A stretch of DNA of 64,000 bases from Caulobacter sp. 602-1 (lineage in GTDB: Bacteria > Pseudomonadota > Alphaproteobacteria > Caulobacterales > Caulobacteraceae), in NCBI RefSeq assembly GCF_003931565.1, contig NZ_RRYI01000003.1:682001-746000 (forward strand), in the 5' to 3' direction. This document shows positions 17,613-27,270 of this stretch, piece by piece; the first letter of the stretch is position 1, and each line of letters begins with the position of its first letter. Below the pieces are notes generated by a model. The model ran no database searches. It was given only the letters and a program-made list of their open reading frames with translations, and was not told where the DNA came from. Position numbers and translations under genes: made by a program.

Positions 17613-18020
17613 ATGCATCAGTCGCACGCGCTCGTGGCCATCGTCACCCTGGTCTCGCTGCTGGTCTATGTCTGGATGATCCTGCGCATCCCCGGCGCGC
17701 GCCGCCGGACGGGGATCGACGCCCCCGCCATGACGGGTCATCCCGAACTGGAGCGCCACCTGCGCATCCAGGCCAACACCGTCGAATGGCTGGTCATCTA
17801 CCTGCCCTCGCTGTGGCTGTTCGCCATCTACTGGAACGACCTGTTCGCGGCGGCCATGGGCGTGGTCTGGATCATCGGCCGGATCGTCTACGCCCTGGGC
17901 TACGCCGCCGATCCGAAGAAGCGCGAACTCGGCTTCACCATCCAGGCGCTGGCGACCGCCGTCCTGCTGTTCGGCGCCCTAGGTCGGGCGATCTACATTT
18001 TCGCCGTCATCGGCGCCTAG
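17613..18020 (+). CDS. MAPEG family membrane protein
   Basis: 135 residues with four predicted membrane helices. The MAPEG hallmark RIQANTVEWLVIYLPSLWLF lies near residues 52-71, and GRIVYALGYAADPKKRELGF follows. MAPEG proteins are membrane enzymes of eicosanoid and glutathione metabolism in animals; bacterial members are thought to be glutathione-dependent but are mostly uncharacterised. A GGGAGGAA Shine-Dalgarno precedes the ATG. A LysE-type exporter gene begins 33 nt downstream. Confidence 0.88.
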   Translation: MHQSHALVAIVTLVSLLVYVWMILRIPGARRRTGIDAPAMTGHPELERHLRIQANTVEWLVIYLPSLWLFAIYWNDLFAAAMGVVWIIGRIVYALGYAADPKKRELGFTIQALATAVLLFGALGRAIYIFAVIGA

Positions 18021-18053
18021 CTCGGCCGTGGCGCGGGACGCTATACCCGCGCC

Positions 18054-18686
18054 ATGGACCACCTGCCCGTCGATCCCGCCCGCTACGGCGCCTTCCTGGT
18101 CGCCATGTTCGTCATGGCCATCACGCCGGGACCGGCCAACCTGTTCGCCATCGCCACCGGCATGGAGCGCGGCAAGGGCGCGGCGCTCGTATCGGTCGTC
18201 GGCATGAACACCGCCACCCTGGTCTGGTTCACCGGCTCGGCCCTCGGTCTGGGCGCGCTGATCCTGGCCTTCCCCAAGGCCTTCCACGTCCTGGCCTGGG
18301 CCGGGGCGGCCTATCTGGTCTGGCTGGGCCTGAAATCGCTATGGGCCGGGATCAGGAACCTCGAGAGCCACGCCAGCGCCACCTTGCGGGCGGGACGCTC
18401 GGCCTTCCTCGACGGCTTCATGGTCCAGATCGCCAATCCGAAGATCCTGCTGTTCTTCTCGGGCGTGCTGCCGCCCTTCCTGGACATCAAGCGGCCGCTG
18501 GCCCCGCAATTGGTCATGTTCGCCTGCGCCACCATCGGCATGGACCTGATCAGCATGTCGTCCTACGGCCTGGGCGGCGCGGCCCTGTCGACGCGCATGA
18601 ACGAGCCGGGATTTCGGCGGGGATTCGCGATCCTGGTCGGCGTCCTTCTGATCACGGCGGCCGTACTTATCGTGTCGAGAGGCTGA
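18054..18686 (+). CDS. LysE family amino-acid exporter
   Basis: 210 residues and about six membrane helices. The RhtB/LysE signature is clear: FLVAMFVMAITPGPANLFAIATGMERG, then GAAYLVWLGLKSLW and GFMVQIANPKILLFFSGVLP. These proteins export amino acids or homoserine lactones; the substrate is not predictable. No Shine-Dalgarno is obvious before the ATG at 18054. It is probably read through from the MAPEG gene 33 nt upstream. Confidence 0.9.
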   Translation: MDHLPVDPARYGAFLVAMFVMAITPGPANLFAIATGMERGKGAALVSVVGMNTATLVWFTGSALGLGALILAFPKAFHVLAWAGAAYLVWLGLKSLWAGIRNLESHASATLRAGRSAFLDGFMVQIANPKILLFFSGVLPPFLDIKRPLAPQLVMFACATIGMDLISMSSYGLGGAALSTRMNEPGFRRGFAILVGVLLITAAVLIVSRG

Positions 18687-18783
18687 AAGATTTCCGTGGC
18701 GACGCAAACTTCGCCTTGGCGAAACCACAAAGCCTCGCCAGAGTTGTCTTAAGTACCGAGGACTCCGCTTGAAGGAGCAGATC

Positions 18784-19377
18784 ATGTCCATGAAAAAGGT
18801 CGCCATCGCCGCGGCGCTGGTCATCGCGGCCGGCTTGTCGGCCTGCGCCACGCCGACGCCGTACCAGCCGAAGATGTCCGCCAGCTCGTCCGCCGGCGGC
18901 TTCTCCGAGCAGAAGCTGGAAGGCGACCGCTACCGCGTGTCGTTCGCCGGCAACAGCCTGACCTCGCGCGAAACGGTCGAGCGCTATCTGCTGTATCGGT
19001 CGGCCGAGCTGACCGTGCAGCAGGGCTATGACTGGTTCGAGACCGCCGACCACCGCACCGACCGCACCTCGCGCTCCTATGTCGAGCCCGATCCGTTCAT
19101 GCGGCCGGGCTTCGGCTACGGCTATCCGTACGGCTACTGGCGCCCGGCCTGGCGCTACTACGGCGGCGCCTATGGCTGGCGCAGCTGGGACCCCTTCTGG
19201 GGCGACCCCTTCTTCGCCGACCGTGCCCAGATCCGCACCGTCGAGCGGTTCGAGGCCGGCGCCGAGATCGTGATGCACAAGGGCAAGAAGCCGGAAGGCG
19301 ACCCGCGCGCCTACGACGCCCGCGAGATCATGGCCAACCTGGCCAGCAGCATCCAGCGGCCGGCTCCGGGCAAGTAA
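18784..19377 (+). CDS. CC0125/CC1285-type lipoprotein
   Basis: 197 residues. A lipoprotein signal peptide (MSMKKVAIAAALVIAAGLSAC) ends in a clear lipobox, LSAC, so the mature protein is lipid-anchored. The mature part has GFSEQKLEGDRYRVSFAGN and YLLYRSAELTVQQGYDWFE, seen in a Caulobacter-rich lipoprotein family. An aromatic Tyr/Gly/Trp-rich stretch follows (about residues 112-145). Function is unknown. ATG 18784 has AAGGAG 6 nt before it; the TTG at 18769 overlaps that site and is rejected. An intergenic repeat element follows immediately. Confidence 0.85.
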   Translation: MSMKKVAIAAALVIAAGLSACATPTPYQPKMSASSSAGGFSEQKLEGDRYRVSFAGNSLTSRETVERYLLYRSAELTVQQGYDWFETADHRTDRTSRSYVEPDPFMRPGFGYGYPYGYWRPAWRYYGGAYGWRSWDPFWGDPFFADRAQIRTVERFEAGAEIVMHKGKKPEGDPRAYDAREIMANLASSIQRPAPGK

Positions 19378-19384
19378 AGCCAGA

Positions 19385-19504
19385 GATGCTCCCCCGCGAT
19401 GCGGGGGAGCTGTCGCGAAGCGACTGAGGGGGCGAGCTGGGCGTAAGCCGGATTGGCCCCCTCCGGCCCTCTGGGCCACCTCCCCCGCATCGCGGGGGAG
19501 GATC
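19385..19504. repeat. 120-bp composite inverted-repeat element, copy 1
   Basis: One of three copies of exactly 120 bp in this window. The 49-nt left arm (19385-19433) and 49-nt right arm (19456-19504) are imperfect inverted repeats around a 22-nt core not shared with the other copies. Each arm contains a very stable hairpin (CTCCCCCGC-GAT-GCGGGGGAG on the left), a second short hairpin and a GAGGGGGC block. It fills the gap between the convergent lipoprotein and SDR genes and probably acts as a bidirectional terminator or RNA stabiliser. Confidence 0.9.
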
Positions 19505-19512
19505 TGGCCGGC

Positions 19513-20295
<783 letters not shown>

Positions 20296-20350
20296 GGACG
20301 TTTCCTGAAGGTTTGCGTTTAGGATCGACTTTGAGTGAGGGTTTAAACCG

Positions 20351-20761
20351 ATGAGCCGCGACGCCAAACCGTCCCCCGACGTAAACGTCAACGACGTGCT
20401 GGATCCAAAGAAGGCGCTCGCGCCCATCACGGTGCGCGTCAACGAAGAGCGGGTCGAGAAGGGCTTCCTGCCCAAGATCCGCAAGATGGCGACCAAGGTG
20501 CCCTTCGCCGCCGACGCCCTGTCGGTCTGGTGGGCCGCCCGCGATCCCGAAACCCCGACGGCGGCCAAGGGCATGATGCTGGCGGCCCTGGCCTATTTCG
20601 TCCTGCCGACCGACGCCATTCCCGACATCCTGCCGGTGATCGGCTTCACCGACGACGCCGCCGTGATCGCGGCCCTGGTCGCCATCCTCGGCAAGACCGT
20701 CAAGCCGCGCCACAAGGAGGCGGCCCAAGCCTTCCTGCAGCGCCTGTCCCACGACGCCTGA
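20351..20761 (+). CDS. YkvA family (DUF1232) membrane protein
   Basis: 136 residues. After a polar N-terminus comes the DUF1232 core, MMLAALAYFVLPTDAIPDILPVIGFTDDAAVI, with a hydrophobic helix and the conserved Pro-Asp pairs. A second helix and basic tail follow. The family is widespread and its function is unknown. It is divergent from the SDR gene with a 55-bp spacer containing GTTTAAAC (20341-20348) just upstream of the ATG. The next gene starts 14 nt after the stop. Confidence 0.87.
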   Translation: MSRDAKPSPDVNVNDVLDPKKALAPITVRVNEERVEKGFLPKIRKMATKVPFAADALSVWWAARDPETPTAAKGMMLAALAYFVLPTDAIPDILPVIGFTDDAAVIAALVAILGKTVKPRHKEAAQAFLQRLSHDA

Positions 20762-20775
20762 GCCAAGGTTCCGCC

Positions 20776-21246
20776 ATGCCCCTGCTGCCCGCCCTGATGC
20801 TCGCCGCCGCCTTAGCCCAGAACCCCGCCCCGCCGCCTTCGGCCGACGCCGAGGACCGGGCGGTGCTGGCCACGGCCCAGGCCTTCTTCGACGGGCTGGA
20901 GGCTGGCGACGCGGCGGCCATGCGCGCCACCTTGCTGCCCGAGGCCCGCCTGATGTCGCTGACCAGCAAGCCCGATGGCGGCGTCGTGATGCGGCGCTTC
21001 AGCTTCGAGGACAGCTTCGGCAAGCGGACCCCGACCGGGTTCAAGGAATGGATGTGGTCGCCGGTGATCATCCGCCGCGGCGCCCTGGCCACCGTCACCG
21101 CTCCCTACGAGGCCAGCAAGGACGGCAAGACCGTCCACTGCGGCGTCGACATCTTCACGCTCGCCAAGGCCGACGGCGCCTGGAAGATCGACAGCATCAG
21201 CTGGACCGCCGAACCCGACGCCTGCCCGGAGCTGAGGAAGCTCTAG
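20776..21246 (+). CDS. Secreted NTF2-like (SnoaL/DUF4440-type) protein
   Basis: 156 residues. A hydrophobic N-terminus (MPLLPALMLAAALAQNP) looks like a short signal peptide. It is followed by a cone-shaped NTF2-like domain: VLATAQAFFDGLEAGDAAAMRATLLPEA, then VTAPYEASKDGKTVHCGVDIFTL and GAWKIDSISWT. Such domains bind or convert small molecules; nothing visible gives a substrate. It follows the YkvA gene by 14 nt and its stop overlaps the end of the opposing GNAT gene by 4 nt. Confidence 0.8.
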   Translation: MPLLPALMLAAALAQNPAPPPSADAEDRAVLATAQAFFDGLEAGDAAAMRATLLPEARLMSLTSKPDGGVVMRRFSFEDSFGKRTPTGFKEWMWSPVIIRRGALATVTAPYEASKDGKTVHCGVDIFTLAKADGAWKIDSISWTAEPDACPELRKL

Positions 21247-21764
21247 CCTACCCGGAACCGCAGGATCGCGCCGTTCCACAGCGCGTCGTCGTGATCCTCC
21301 TCGACCACGTCGCGCACGCCGGGGTAGCTCTGGGCGGCGCGGCGCCAGAAGGCCAGCGCCCCGACATTGCGGCGGACCACCGCCGCCTCCCAGACGCCCC
21401 AGGCCGTGCCGAACAGGGCGTGGGCGGCCGCCAGCCCCACCCCGCGCCGGCGGTGCTTGCGGACGATGAAGAACTCGGCCACCGCGCGGTCGACGGGCGT
21501 GCGCGAATGGGCGACGTCGTTGACCAGGGCGAAACCGACCGGCCGGCCCTTGATCCGGAACAGCCAGGCCTCGCGCGTCGGGTCGCTCCAGTAGGCGTCG
21601 AGCCCCGGATAGTCCGAGAAGCGACCGTCCGGCTCCAGCTCGCCCTCGATGGCGCGGTCGAACCACAGCTCCGAAAAGTCGTGGATGTAGAACTGCATCA
21701 GGTTGGCGACGATCGGCGCCTCCTCGGGCGCCGCGCGGCTGACAGCGAGGTCGGCGCCGCTCAC
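21243..21764 (-). CDS. GNAT family N-acetyltransferase
   Basis: 173 residues. The acetyl-CoA binding motif A is visible as EFFIVRKHRRRGVGLAAAHALF, and AFWRRAAQSYPG is the usual C-terminal helix. The start is taken as GTG 21764 because AGGAGAGG lies 5 nt upstream and the family N-terminus begins nearby. The frame stays open further upstream, but only as antisense to the cfa gene. The substrate is unknown. The 3' end shares 4 nt with the convergent NTF2-like gene. Confidence 0.82.
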   Translation of the reverse strand: MSGADLAVSRAAPEEAPIVANLMQFYIHDFSELWFDRAIEGELEPDGRFSDYPGLDAYWSDPTREAWLFRIKGRPVGFALVNDVAHSRTPVDRAVAEFFIVRKHRRRGVGLAAAHALFGTAWGVWEAAVVRRNVGALAFWRRAAQSYPGVRDVVEEDHDDALWNGAILRFRVG

Positions 21765-21893
21765 CGGTTCCTCTCCTGGATCTCCGTCGCCCCATCGCCC
21801 TGGACCTGCCTGATCGGCGTCATCACGATCGACAAGGCGCTTCCTCCGTGTGCGACAGGTTGTCGCGGCCGAACTTGAGCTTAAGTTGGTCCC

Positions 21894-23069
21894 ATGATCG
21901 AAGCCCTGCTCTCCAAAATGATCAAGACCGGCGATTTCACGGCGCACCTGCCGGGAGGTCGCGTCGTCAAGGCGGGGGACGGGACCGGGCCGCCCGTGGC
22001 CATCCGGATCAACAGCCGGGGTCTGCGCCGGCTGGCCAATCCCAGCCTCGGCCTCGGCGAAGGCTATATGGAAGGCGACATCGTCTTCGAACAGGGCTCG
22101 ATCTCGGACCTCCTGACCATCGTCGGCGAGAGCGGCGGCCGCAAACCCAAGCGCGGCTCGGCCTTCACCCGCTTCCGCAAGGCCTTGAAGCGGCGCATCC
22201 AGCAGGTCAACGACCGCGTGGCCTCGCGCCGCAACGTCTCGCACCACTACGACCTGTCGAACGATCTCTATCGCCGGTTCCTCGACACCGACATGCAGTA
22301 CAGCTGCGCCTATTTCGAGCGTCCGGACATGACGCTGGAAGAGGCCCAGGCCGCCAAGAAGGCCCTGATCGGCCGCAAGCTGCTGATCAAGCCGGGCATG
22401 AAGACGCTGGACATCGGCTCGGGCTGGGGCGGCCTGTCCATGACCCTGGCCAAGGACTTCGGGGCCCAGATGACGGGCGTGACCCTGTCGACCGAGCAGC
22501 TGGCCCTGGCCAAGGAACGCGCCGAGAAGGCGGGCCTGGCCGACAAGACCGACTTCCGCCTGACCGACTATCGCGACCTCGACGAAAAGTTCGACCGCAT
22601 CGTCTCGGTCGGCATGCTGGAGCATGTCGGGGCGCCGAATTTCCGCACCTATTTCGAGACCATCGCCAAGCTGCTGGACGACGACGGCGTGGCCCTGGTC
22701 CACTCGATCGGCAAGATGCATGGACCGGGCGCGACCAACGCCTTCACCCAGAAGTACATCTTCCCGGGCGGCTATATTCCCGGCCTGTCGGAGATCGTCG
22801 CGGCCATCGAGCACGCGGGCCTGTGGATCACCGACATCGAGATCCTGCGCCTGCACTACGCCGAGACCTGCCGCATCTGGCGCGAGCGGTTCATGGCCGA
22901 TCCGGACATCCCGACGATGTTCGACGCCCGCTTCCGGCGGATGTGGGAGTTCTACCTGGCCGGCGCCGAACTGGGCTTCCGGCACGGCGGCCACATGGTC
23001 TTCCAGATCCAACTGGCCAAGAAGCGCGACGCCACGCCGCTGACGCGGGACTACCTGCTGAAAGCCTGA
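21894..23069 (+). CDS. cfa: Cyclopropane-fatty-acyl-phospholipid synthase family protein
   Basis: 391 residues. An N-terminal lipid-binding domain (GLRRLANPSLGLGEGYMEGDIVFEQG) precedes a SAM-dependent methyltransferase domain. The latter shows VSHHYDLSNDLYRRFLD, the SAM loop LDIGSGWGGLSMTLA (about residue 170), and SVGMLEHVG. Cfa enzymes add a methylene bridge to unsaturated acyl chains of membrane phospholipids, often in stationary phase or acid stress. Related methyltransferases with other lipid substrates exist, but the match to Cfa is strong throughout. It converges on glmS with a small hairpin between. Confidence 0.9.
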   Translation: MIEALLSKMIKTGDFTAHLPGGRVVKAGDGTGPPVAIRINSRGLRRLANPSLGLGEGYMEGDIVFEQGSISDLLTIVGESGGRKPKRGSAFTRFRKALKRRIQQVNDRVASRRNVSHHYDLSNDLYRRFLDTDMQYSCAYFERPDMTLEEAQAAKKALIGRKLLIKPGMKTLDIGSGWGGLSMTLAKDFGAQMTGVTLSTEQLALAKERAEKAGLADKTDFRLTDYRDLDEKFDRIVSVGMLEHVGAPNFRTYFETIAKLLDDDGVALVHSIGKMHGPGATNAFTQKYIFPGGYIPGLSEIVAAIEHAGLWITDIEILRLHYAETCRIWRERFMADPDIPTMFDARFRRMWEFYLAGAELGFRHGGHMVFQIQLAKKRDATPLTRDYLLKA

Positions 23070-23088
23070 TCCTCCCCACCGGGGAGGA
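23070..23088. terminator. Hairpin between convergent cfa and glmS
   Basis: TCCTCCCC (23070-23077), loop ACC, then GGGGAGGA (23081-23088) form a perfect 8-bp stem in the 25-bp gap between the two stop codons. There is no T-tract, so it may be a bidirectional terminator needing Rho, or a 3'-end stabiliser. Confidence 0.55.
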
Positions 23089-23094
23089 CTAGCC

Positions 23095-24930
23095 TCACTC
23101 CACCGTCACCGACTTGGCGAGGTTGCGCGGCTGGTCGACATCCGCGCCCTTCACCACCGCCACGTGGTAGGCCAGCAGCTGGATCGGGGCCGACATCACC
23201 AGGGTCGAGACCAGCGGGTCCGAGGCCGGGGCCGTCACCACCACTTTCGCCCCCGCCGGCGCGTGCTTCACGCCTTCGGTGTCGGTGATGAAGATCACCT
23301 GGCCGCCGCGGGCCATCACCTCGCTCATGTTCGAGGCCGACTTCTCGAAATAGCTGTCGTGGGGCGCCAGGATGACGATCGGGGTCTGGTCGTCGACCAG
23401 GGCGATCGGGCCGTGCTTCAGCTCGCCGGCGGCGTAGCCCTCGGCGTGGATATAGCTGATCTCCTTCAGCTTCAGCGCGCCTTCCAGCGCCAGGGCCGAC
23501 ATCGGGCCACGGCCGAGATAGAGCACGTCCCGCGCCTTGGCGACGTCGGCGGCGATCTCCTTGATGGCGTCTTCCAGGCCGATGGCCTCGGCGATCAGGC
23601 GCGGGGCTTCCAGCAGCACCTTGACCAGGCGCTGCTCCTCGGCGTCGCCGATCGTCCCGCGCGCCTTGGCCGCGGCGATGGCCAGGGCGATCATCACGCT
23701 GACCTGGGCGGTGAAGGCCTTGGTCGAGGCGACCCCGATCTCGGGACCGCAGTGGATCGGCCAGACCACGTCGACCTCGCGGGCCATGGTCGATTCCTGG
23801 GCGTTGACCACCACCGCGCTCTTCATGCCCTTGGCCTTGCAGTAGCGCAGGGCCGCCAGGGTGTCGGCGGTCTCGCCCGACTGCGACATGGCGATGACCA
23901 GCGAGCCCGGCCGCAGGGCCGGGGTGCGGTAGCGGAACTCCGAGGCGATCTCGACATCGACCGGCAGGTCGGCCAGCTGCTCGATCAGATACTTGCCCAC
24001 GACGCCGGCGATATAGGAGGTGCCGCAGGCGACGATCTGGATGCGCTCGAGCTTGGCGAAGTCGATGTCGCCCGGGACGGCCGCCTTCGAGGTCAGGGTG
24101 TCGACATAGGCCGCGATCGTGCGCTGGCAACCCTCGGGCTGATCATGGATCTCCTTCTCCATGAAGTGCCGGTAGTTGCCCTTCTCCAGCATGACCGACG
24201 AGGTCGGCACCACGCGCACGGGCCGCGTCACGGCCGCGCCGCTGGCGTCGAAGATCCGATGGCTGTCGTGGTCGAGGGCCACGTAGTCGCCCTCGTCCAG
24301 ATAGATCACCCGGTTGGTGAAGGGACCGACGGCCAGGGCGTCCGAGCCCAGGAACATCTCGCCCTGGCCCTCGCCGACGACCAGCGGGCTGCCGCGGCGG
24401 GCGCCCAGGATCAGGTTGTCCTCGCCCTCGATCAGCACGGCCAGGGCGTAGGCGCCGGTCAGGCGGTCCAGGGTCGCCTTGAAGGCTTCGAGCGGCGGCA
24501 GGCCGGTCGCCAGCTCGGCGTCGATCAGGTGGGCGATGACCTCGGTGTCGGTGTCGCTGGAAAACGCGCGGCCGGCGGCGGCCAGCTCGGCCTTCAGCTC
24601 GGCGAAATTCTCGATGATGCCGTTGTGGACCAGGGTGACGCGACCGGCGGTCTGCGGGTGGGCGTTCTGAACGTTGGGCGCGCCGTGGGTCGCCCAGCGC
24701 GTGTGGCCGATGCCGACGGAGGCGACCAGCGGGTCTTCCGCGAGCAGGGCTTCCAGCGCCTTGATCTTGCCCTTGGCCCGGCGGCGCTCGACCCTCGTTT
24801 CGCCATTGGAGCCGCCGACGACGCCCGCGACGCCCGCGGAGTCATAGCCCCGATATTCAAGGCGTTTGAGGCTCTCGATCAGACGGTCGGCGACGGGTTG
24901 TTTTCCGACGATGCCGATAATGCCGCACAT
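23095..24930 (-). CDS. glmS: Glutamine--fructose-6-phosphate aminotransferase
   Basis: 611 residues. It makes glucosamine-6-phosphate, the first committed step toward UDP-GlcNAc for peptidoglycan and LPS. The N-terminal class-II amidotransferase begins MCGIIGIVG with nucleophile Cys2 and has GHTRWATHGAP. Two SIS domains follow (ACGTSYIAG, SQSGETADTLAALRY, and later LGRGPMSALALEGALKLKEISYIHAEGYAAGELKHGP). The C-terminus LAKSVTVE is the conserved family ending. It is divergent from glmM across about 160 bp. No glmS ribozyme motif is seen upstream. Confidence 0.98.
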   Translation of the reverse strand: MCGIIGIVGKQPVADRLIESLKRLEYRGYDSAGVAGVVGGSNGETRVERRRAKGKIKALEALLAEDPLVASVGIGHTRWATHGAPNVQNAHPQTAGRVTLVHNGIIENFAELKAELAAAGRAFSSDTDTEVIAHLIDAELATGLPPLEAFKATLDRLTGAYALAVLIEGEDNLILGARRGSPLVVGEGQGEMFLGSDALAVGPFTNRVIYLDEGDYVALDHDSHRIFDASGAAVTRPVRVVPTSSVMLEKGNYRHFMEKEIHDQPEGCQRTIAAYVDTLTSKAAVPGDIDFAKLERIQIVACGTSYIAGVVGKYLIEQLADLPVDVEIASEFRYRTPALRPGSLVIAMSQSGETADTLAALRYCKAKGMKSAVVVNAQESTMAREVDVVWPIHCGPEIGVASTKAFTAQVSVMIALAIAAAKARGTIGDAEEQRLVKVLLEAPRLIAEAIGLEDAIKEIAADVAKARDVLYLGRGPMSALALEGALKLKEISYIHAEGYAAGELKHGPIALVDDQTPIVILAPHDSYFEKSASNMSEVMARGGQVIFITDTEGVKHAPAGAKVVVTAPASDPLVSTLVMSAPIQLLAYHVAVVKGADVDQPRNLAKSVTVE

Positions 24931-25090
24931 GGGCCATGATCCCTTGTAGAACGCGCCGACAGGATTATCCCTAGCCGCACGAGGATTTCGAAGTCGGCCT
25001 TTAGCACTCGCTCAAGGCCGTCTCCCGTAAATCTGCATTTCGGATCGTTTCGCGGTCCGACGATGGCTTCAAAGAGACGACAAAGCGACC

Positions 25091-26437
25091 ATGAGCAAGC
25101 GCGCCTATTTCGGCACCGACGGCATCCGGGGCCAGGCCAACAAGCATCCGATGACGGCCGAGGTGGCACTGCGCGTCGGCCTCGCCGCTGGCAAGCTGTT
25201 CCGCTCGCAGGATGAGCGTCGGCACCTGGTGGTGATCGGCAAGGACACCCGCCTGTCGGGCTACATGATCGAGCCGGCCCTCGTCGCCGGCCTGACCAGC
25301 GTCGGCCTGGACGTGCGGCTCTTCGGTCCCCTGCCGACGCCGGCCGTGGCGATGATGACCCGCTCGATGCGCGCCGATCTCGGGATCATGATCTCGGCCA
25401 GCCACAACGACTTCGCCGACAACGGCATCAAGCTGTTCGGCCCCGACGGTTACAAGCTCTCCGACGAGCAGGAGCTGAAGATCGAGGCCCTGATGGACGA
25501 GGGCCTGCAGGAAGGCCTGGCCGCCCCGCGCGACCTGGGTCGCGTCAAGCGCATCGACGACGCCCAGGCCCGCTACATCGAGATCGTCAAGGCGACCTTC
25601 CCGCGCCACATGAACCTGTCGGGCCTGCGCGTCGTCATCGATTGCGCCCACGGCGCGGCCTACAAGGTGGCGCCCGAGGCCCTGTACGAACTGGGCGCCG
25701 AGGTGTTCCCGGTCGGGGTGGCCCCGAACGGCACCAATATCAACGCCGAGTGCGGCTCGACCCATCCCGAGGCCATGGCCCGGATGGTCCGCGAATATCG
25801 CGCCGACATCGGCATCGCCCTGGACGGCGACGCCGATCGCCTGGTGATCTGCGACGAGAAGGGGGTCGTCGTCGACGGCGACCAGATCATGGCGATCATC
25901 GCCTCGGCCCTGGCCAGCGCCGGAACCCTGAAGGGCGGCGGCGTCGTGGCCACCGTCATGTCCAACCTCGGCCTCGAGCGCCAGCTGAACGCCCTGGGCC
26001 TGAGCCTGGAGCGCACCGCCGTCGGCGACCGCTACGTCATGCAGCGCATGCGCGAGGGCGGGTTCAACCTCGGCGGCGAGCAGTCGGGCCACGTGATCCT
26101 GTCCGACCTGTCGACCACGGGCGACGGCCTGATCGCCGCCCTGCAGGTGCTGGCGGTGATGGTCCAGACCGGCCGGCCGATGAGCGCGCTCGGCCGCCAG
26201 TTCGAGCCCGTGCCGCAACTCCTGGAAAACGTCCGCTTCGCCGGCGGCAAGCCGCTGGAAGCCAAGGCGGTGAAGGAGGCCATCGCCGACGGCGAGAGCC
26301 AGCTGAACGGCGCCGGCCGCATCGTCGTGCGCGCCTCCGGCACCGAACCGCTGATCCGCATCATGGCCGAGGGGGATGACCCGGCCCTGGTCAAGAAGGT
26401 CGTGAAGTCGATCGTGACGGCCGTGAAGGCGGCTTAG
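25091..26437 (+). CDS. glmM: Phosphoglucosamine mutase
   Basis: 448 residues. It converts glucosamine-6-P to glucosamine-1-P, the step after GlmS. The N-terminus [14 protein letters not shown] is typical. The phosphoserine loop is ISASHND (about residue 102), the metal loop DGDADR lies near 245, and the sugar loop [10 protein letters not shown] and phosphate loop [16 protein letters not shown] follow in order. It is divergent from glmS, so the two steps probably share a control region. A 9-bp hairpin enfolds its stop codon. Confidence 0.97.
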   Translation: MSKRAYFGTDGIRGQANKHPMTAEVALRVGLAAGKLFRSQDERRHLVVIGKDTRLSGYMIEPALVAGLTSVGLDVRLFGPLPTPAVAMMTRSMRADLGIMISASHNDFADNGIKLFGPDGYKLSDEQELKIEALMDEGLQEGLAAPRDLGRVKRIDDAQARYIEIVKATFPRHMNLSGLRVVIDCAHGAAYKVAPEALYELGAEVFPVGVAPNGTNINAECGSTHPEAMARMVREYRADIGIALDGDADRLVICDEKGVVVDGDQIMAIIASALASAGTLKGGGVVATVMSNLGLERQLNALGLSLERTAVGDRYVMQRMREGGFNLGGEQSGHVILSDLSTTGDGLIAALQVLAVMVQTGRPMSALGRQFEPVPQLLENVRFAGGKPLEAKAVKEAIADGESQLNGAGRIVVRASGTEPLIRIMAEGDDPALVKKVVKSIVTAVKAA

Positions 26438-26447
26438 CGCCGCCTTC
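26425..26447. terminator. Hairpin across the glmM stop codon
   Basis: GAAGGCGGC (26425-26433), a 5-nt loop containing most of the TAG stop, and GCCGCCTTC (26439-26447) form a perfect 9-bp stem between the convergent glmM and DUF6065 genes. It lacks a T-tract. It could act for both strands. Confidence 0.6.
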
Positions 26448-27193
26448 TACACCCCCACCTTCGGGGCCTTCATGCGCCGCTTGTTGACGTGGTGGCTGGG
26501 GGCCTCGGCGGCGATCTCCTCGGGATATTCGCCCTTGAAGTAGAAGCGCTGCCAGGCCTCCTTGGTGGCCTCGGGGTCGCGCTTGAAAATCAGCTTGTTG
26601 AACTCGCTGCGCTTTTCGGCCCAGACGTCGTACTGGCGGCGCAGCTCGGGATTGGCGTTCATCGACTTGATCACCGGCTGGAAGGCCTCCATCGGCTTGT
26701 CCTGGATCAGCATGATGAAGCAGAAGGTCTCGCCCTTCTCGAACCGCACCGTGCCGGGGCGGGTGAACATCCAGTTCATCGTGAACGGAAAGGGCAGCCA
26801 GTCGGTCTCGATCACGCCGGCCAGGGGCTGGATGCCGTCCTTGATGTGGTTGGGCGGCCCCATGGTCATCAGCGACCAGCCTGGCGGCGTGCGGAACAGA
26901 TAGCCGGTGTGGAAGGTCACGACCCCGCGCGTGAAGTGCGACTTCACGAAATCGGTGAAGCCCGGATACGGATGGTCGGGCTGGAACTTGATGCAATCCT
27001 GGTGCGCCCCGCCGTCCCAGGTCATCGAGAAGCCCACCGGGCAGAGGATGTCCCAGCCGGTGGTGTTGGCCATGGTCAGCGGCAGGCAGCGATAGGGATG
27101 GCGATCGGCGAACCGGTCCATCCAGGCGCGCTGCGGCCGCCCCGGCACGATCTCCGGCGGACGGTTCTCGGTGGGATAGCACTCCAGTTCCAT
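26447..27193 (-). CDS. DUF6065 family protein
   Basis: 248 residues, no signal peptide or membrane helix. Landmark segments are PYRCLPLTMANTTGWDILCPVGF, HFTRGVVTFHTGYLFRTPPGWSL, and WMFTRPGTVRFEKGETFCFIM. These match a conserved family of unknown function (DUF6065) that looks like a beta-rich, cupin-like or phage-structure-like fold, though I cannot settle which. It is convergent with glmM and divergent from the ProXp-type gene. Codon usage is native. Confidence 0.75.
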   Translation of the reverse strand: MELECYPTENRPPEIVPGRPQRAWMDRFADRHPYRCLPLTMANTTGWDILCPVGFSMTWDGGAHQDCIKFQPDHPYPGFTDFVKSHFTRGVVTFHTGYLFRTPPGWSLMTMGPPNHIKDGIQPLAGVIETDWLPFPFTMNWMFTRPGTVRFEKGETFCFIMLIQDKPMEAFQPVIKSMNANPELRRQYDVWAEKRSEFNKLIFKRDPEATKEAWQRFYFKGEYPEEIAAEAPSHHVNKRRMKAPKVGV

Positions 27194-27270
27194 GCCGGCC
27201 TTCGTCCTTGTTTTCCTACCCTGATCGTCTGGTCTAGCGCTCGCGCCCTCTGGCCGTCTAGTAGAGCCGC

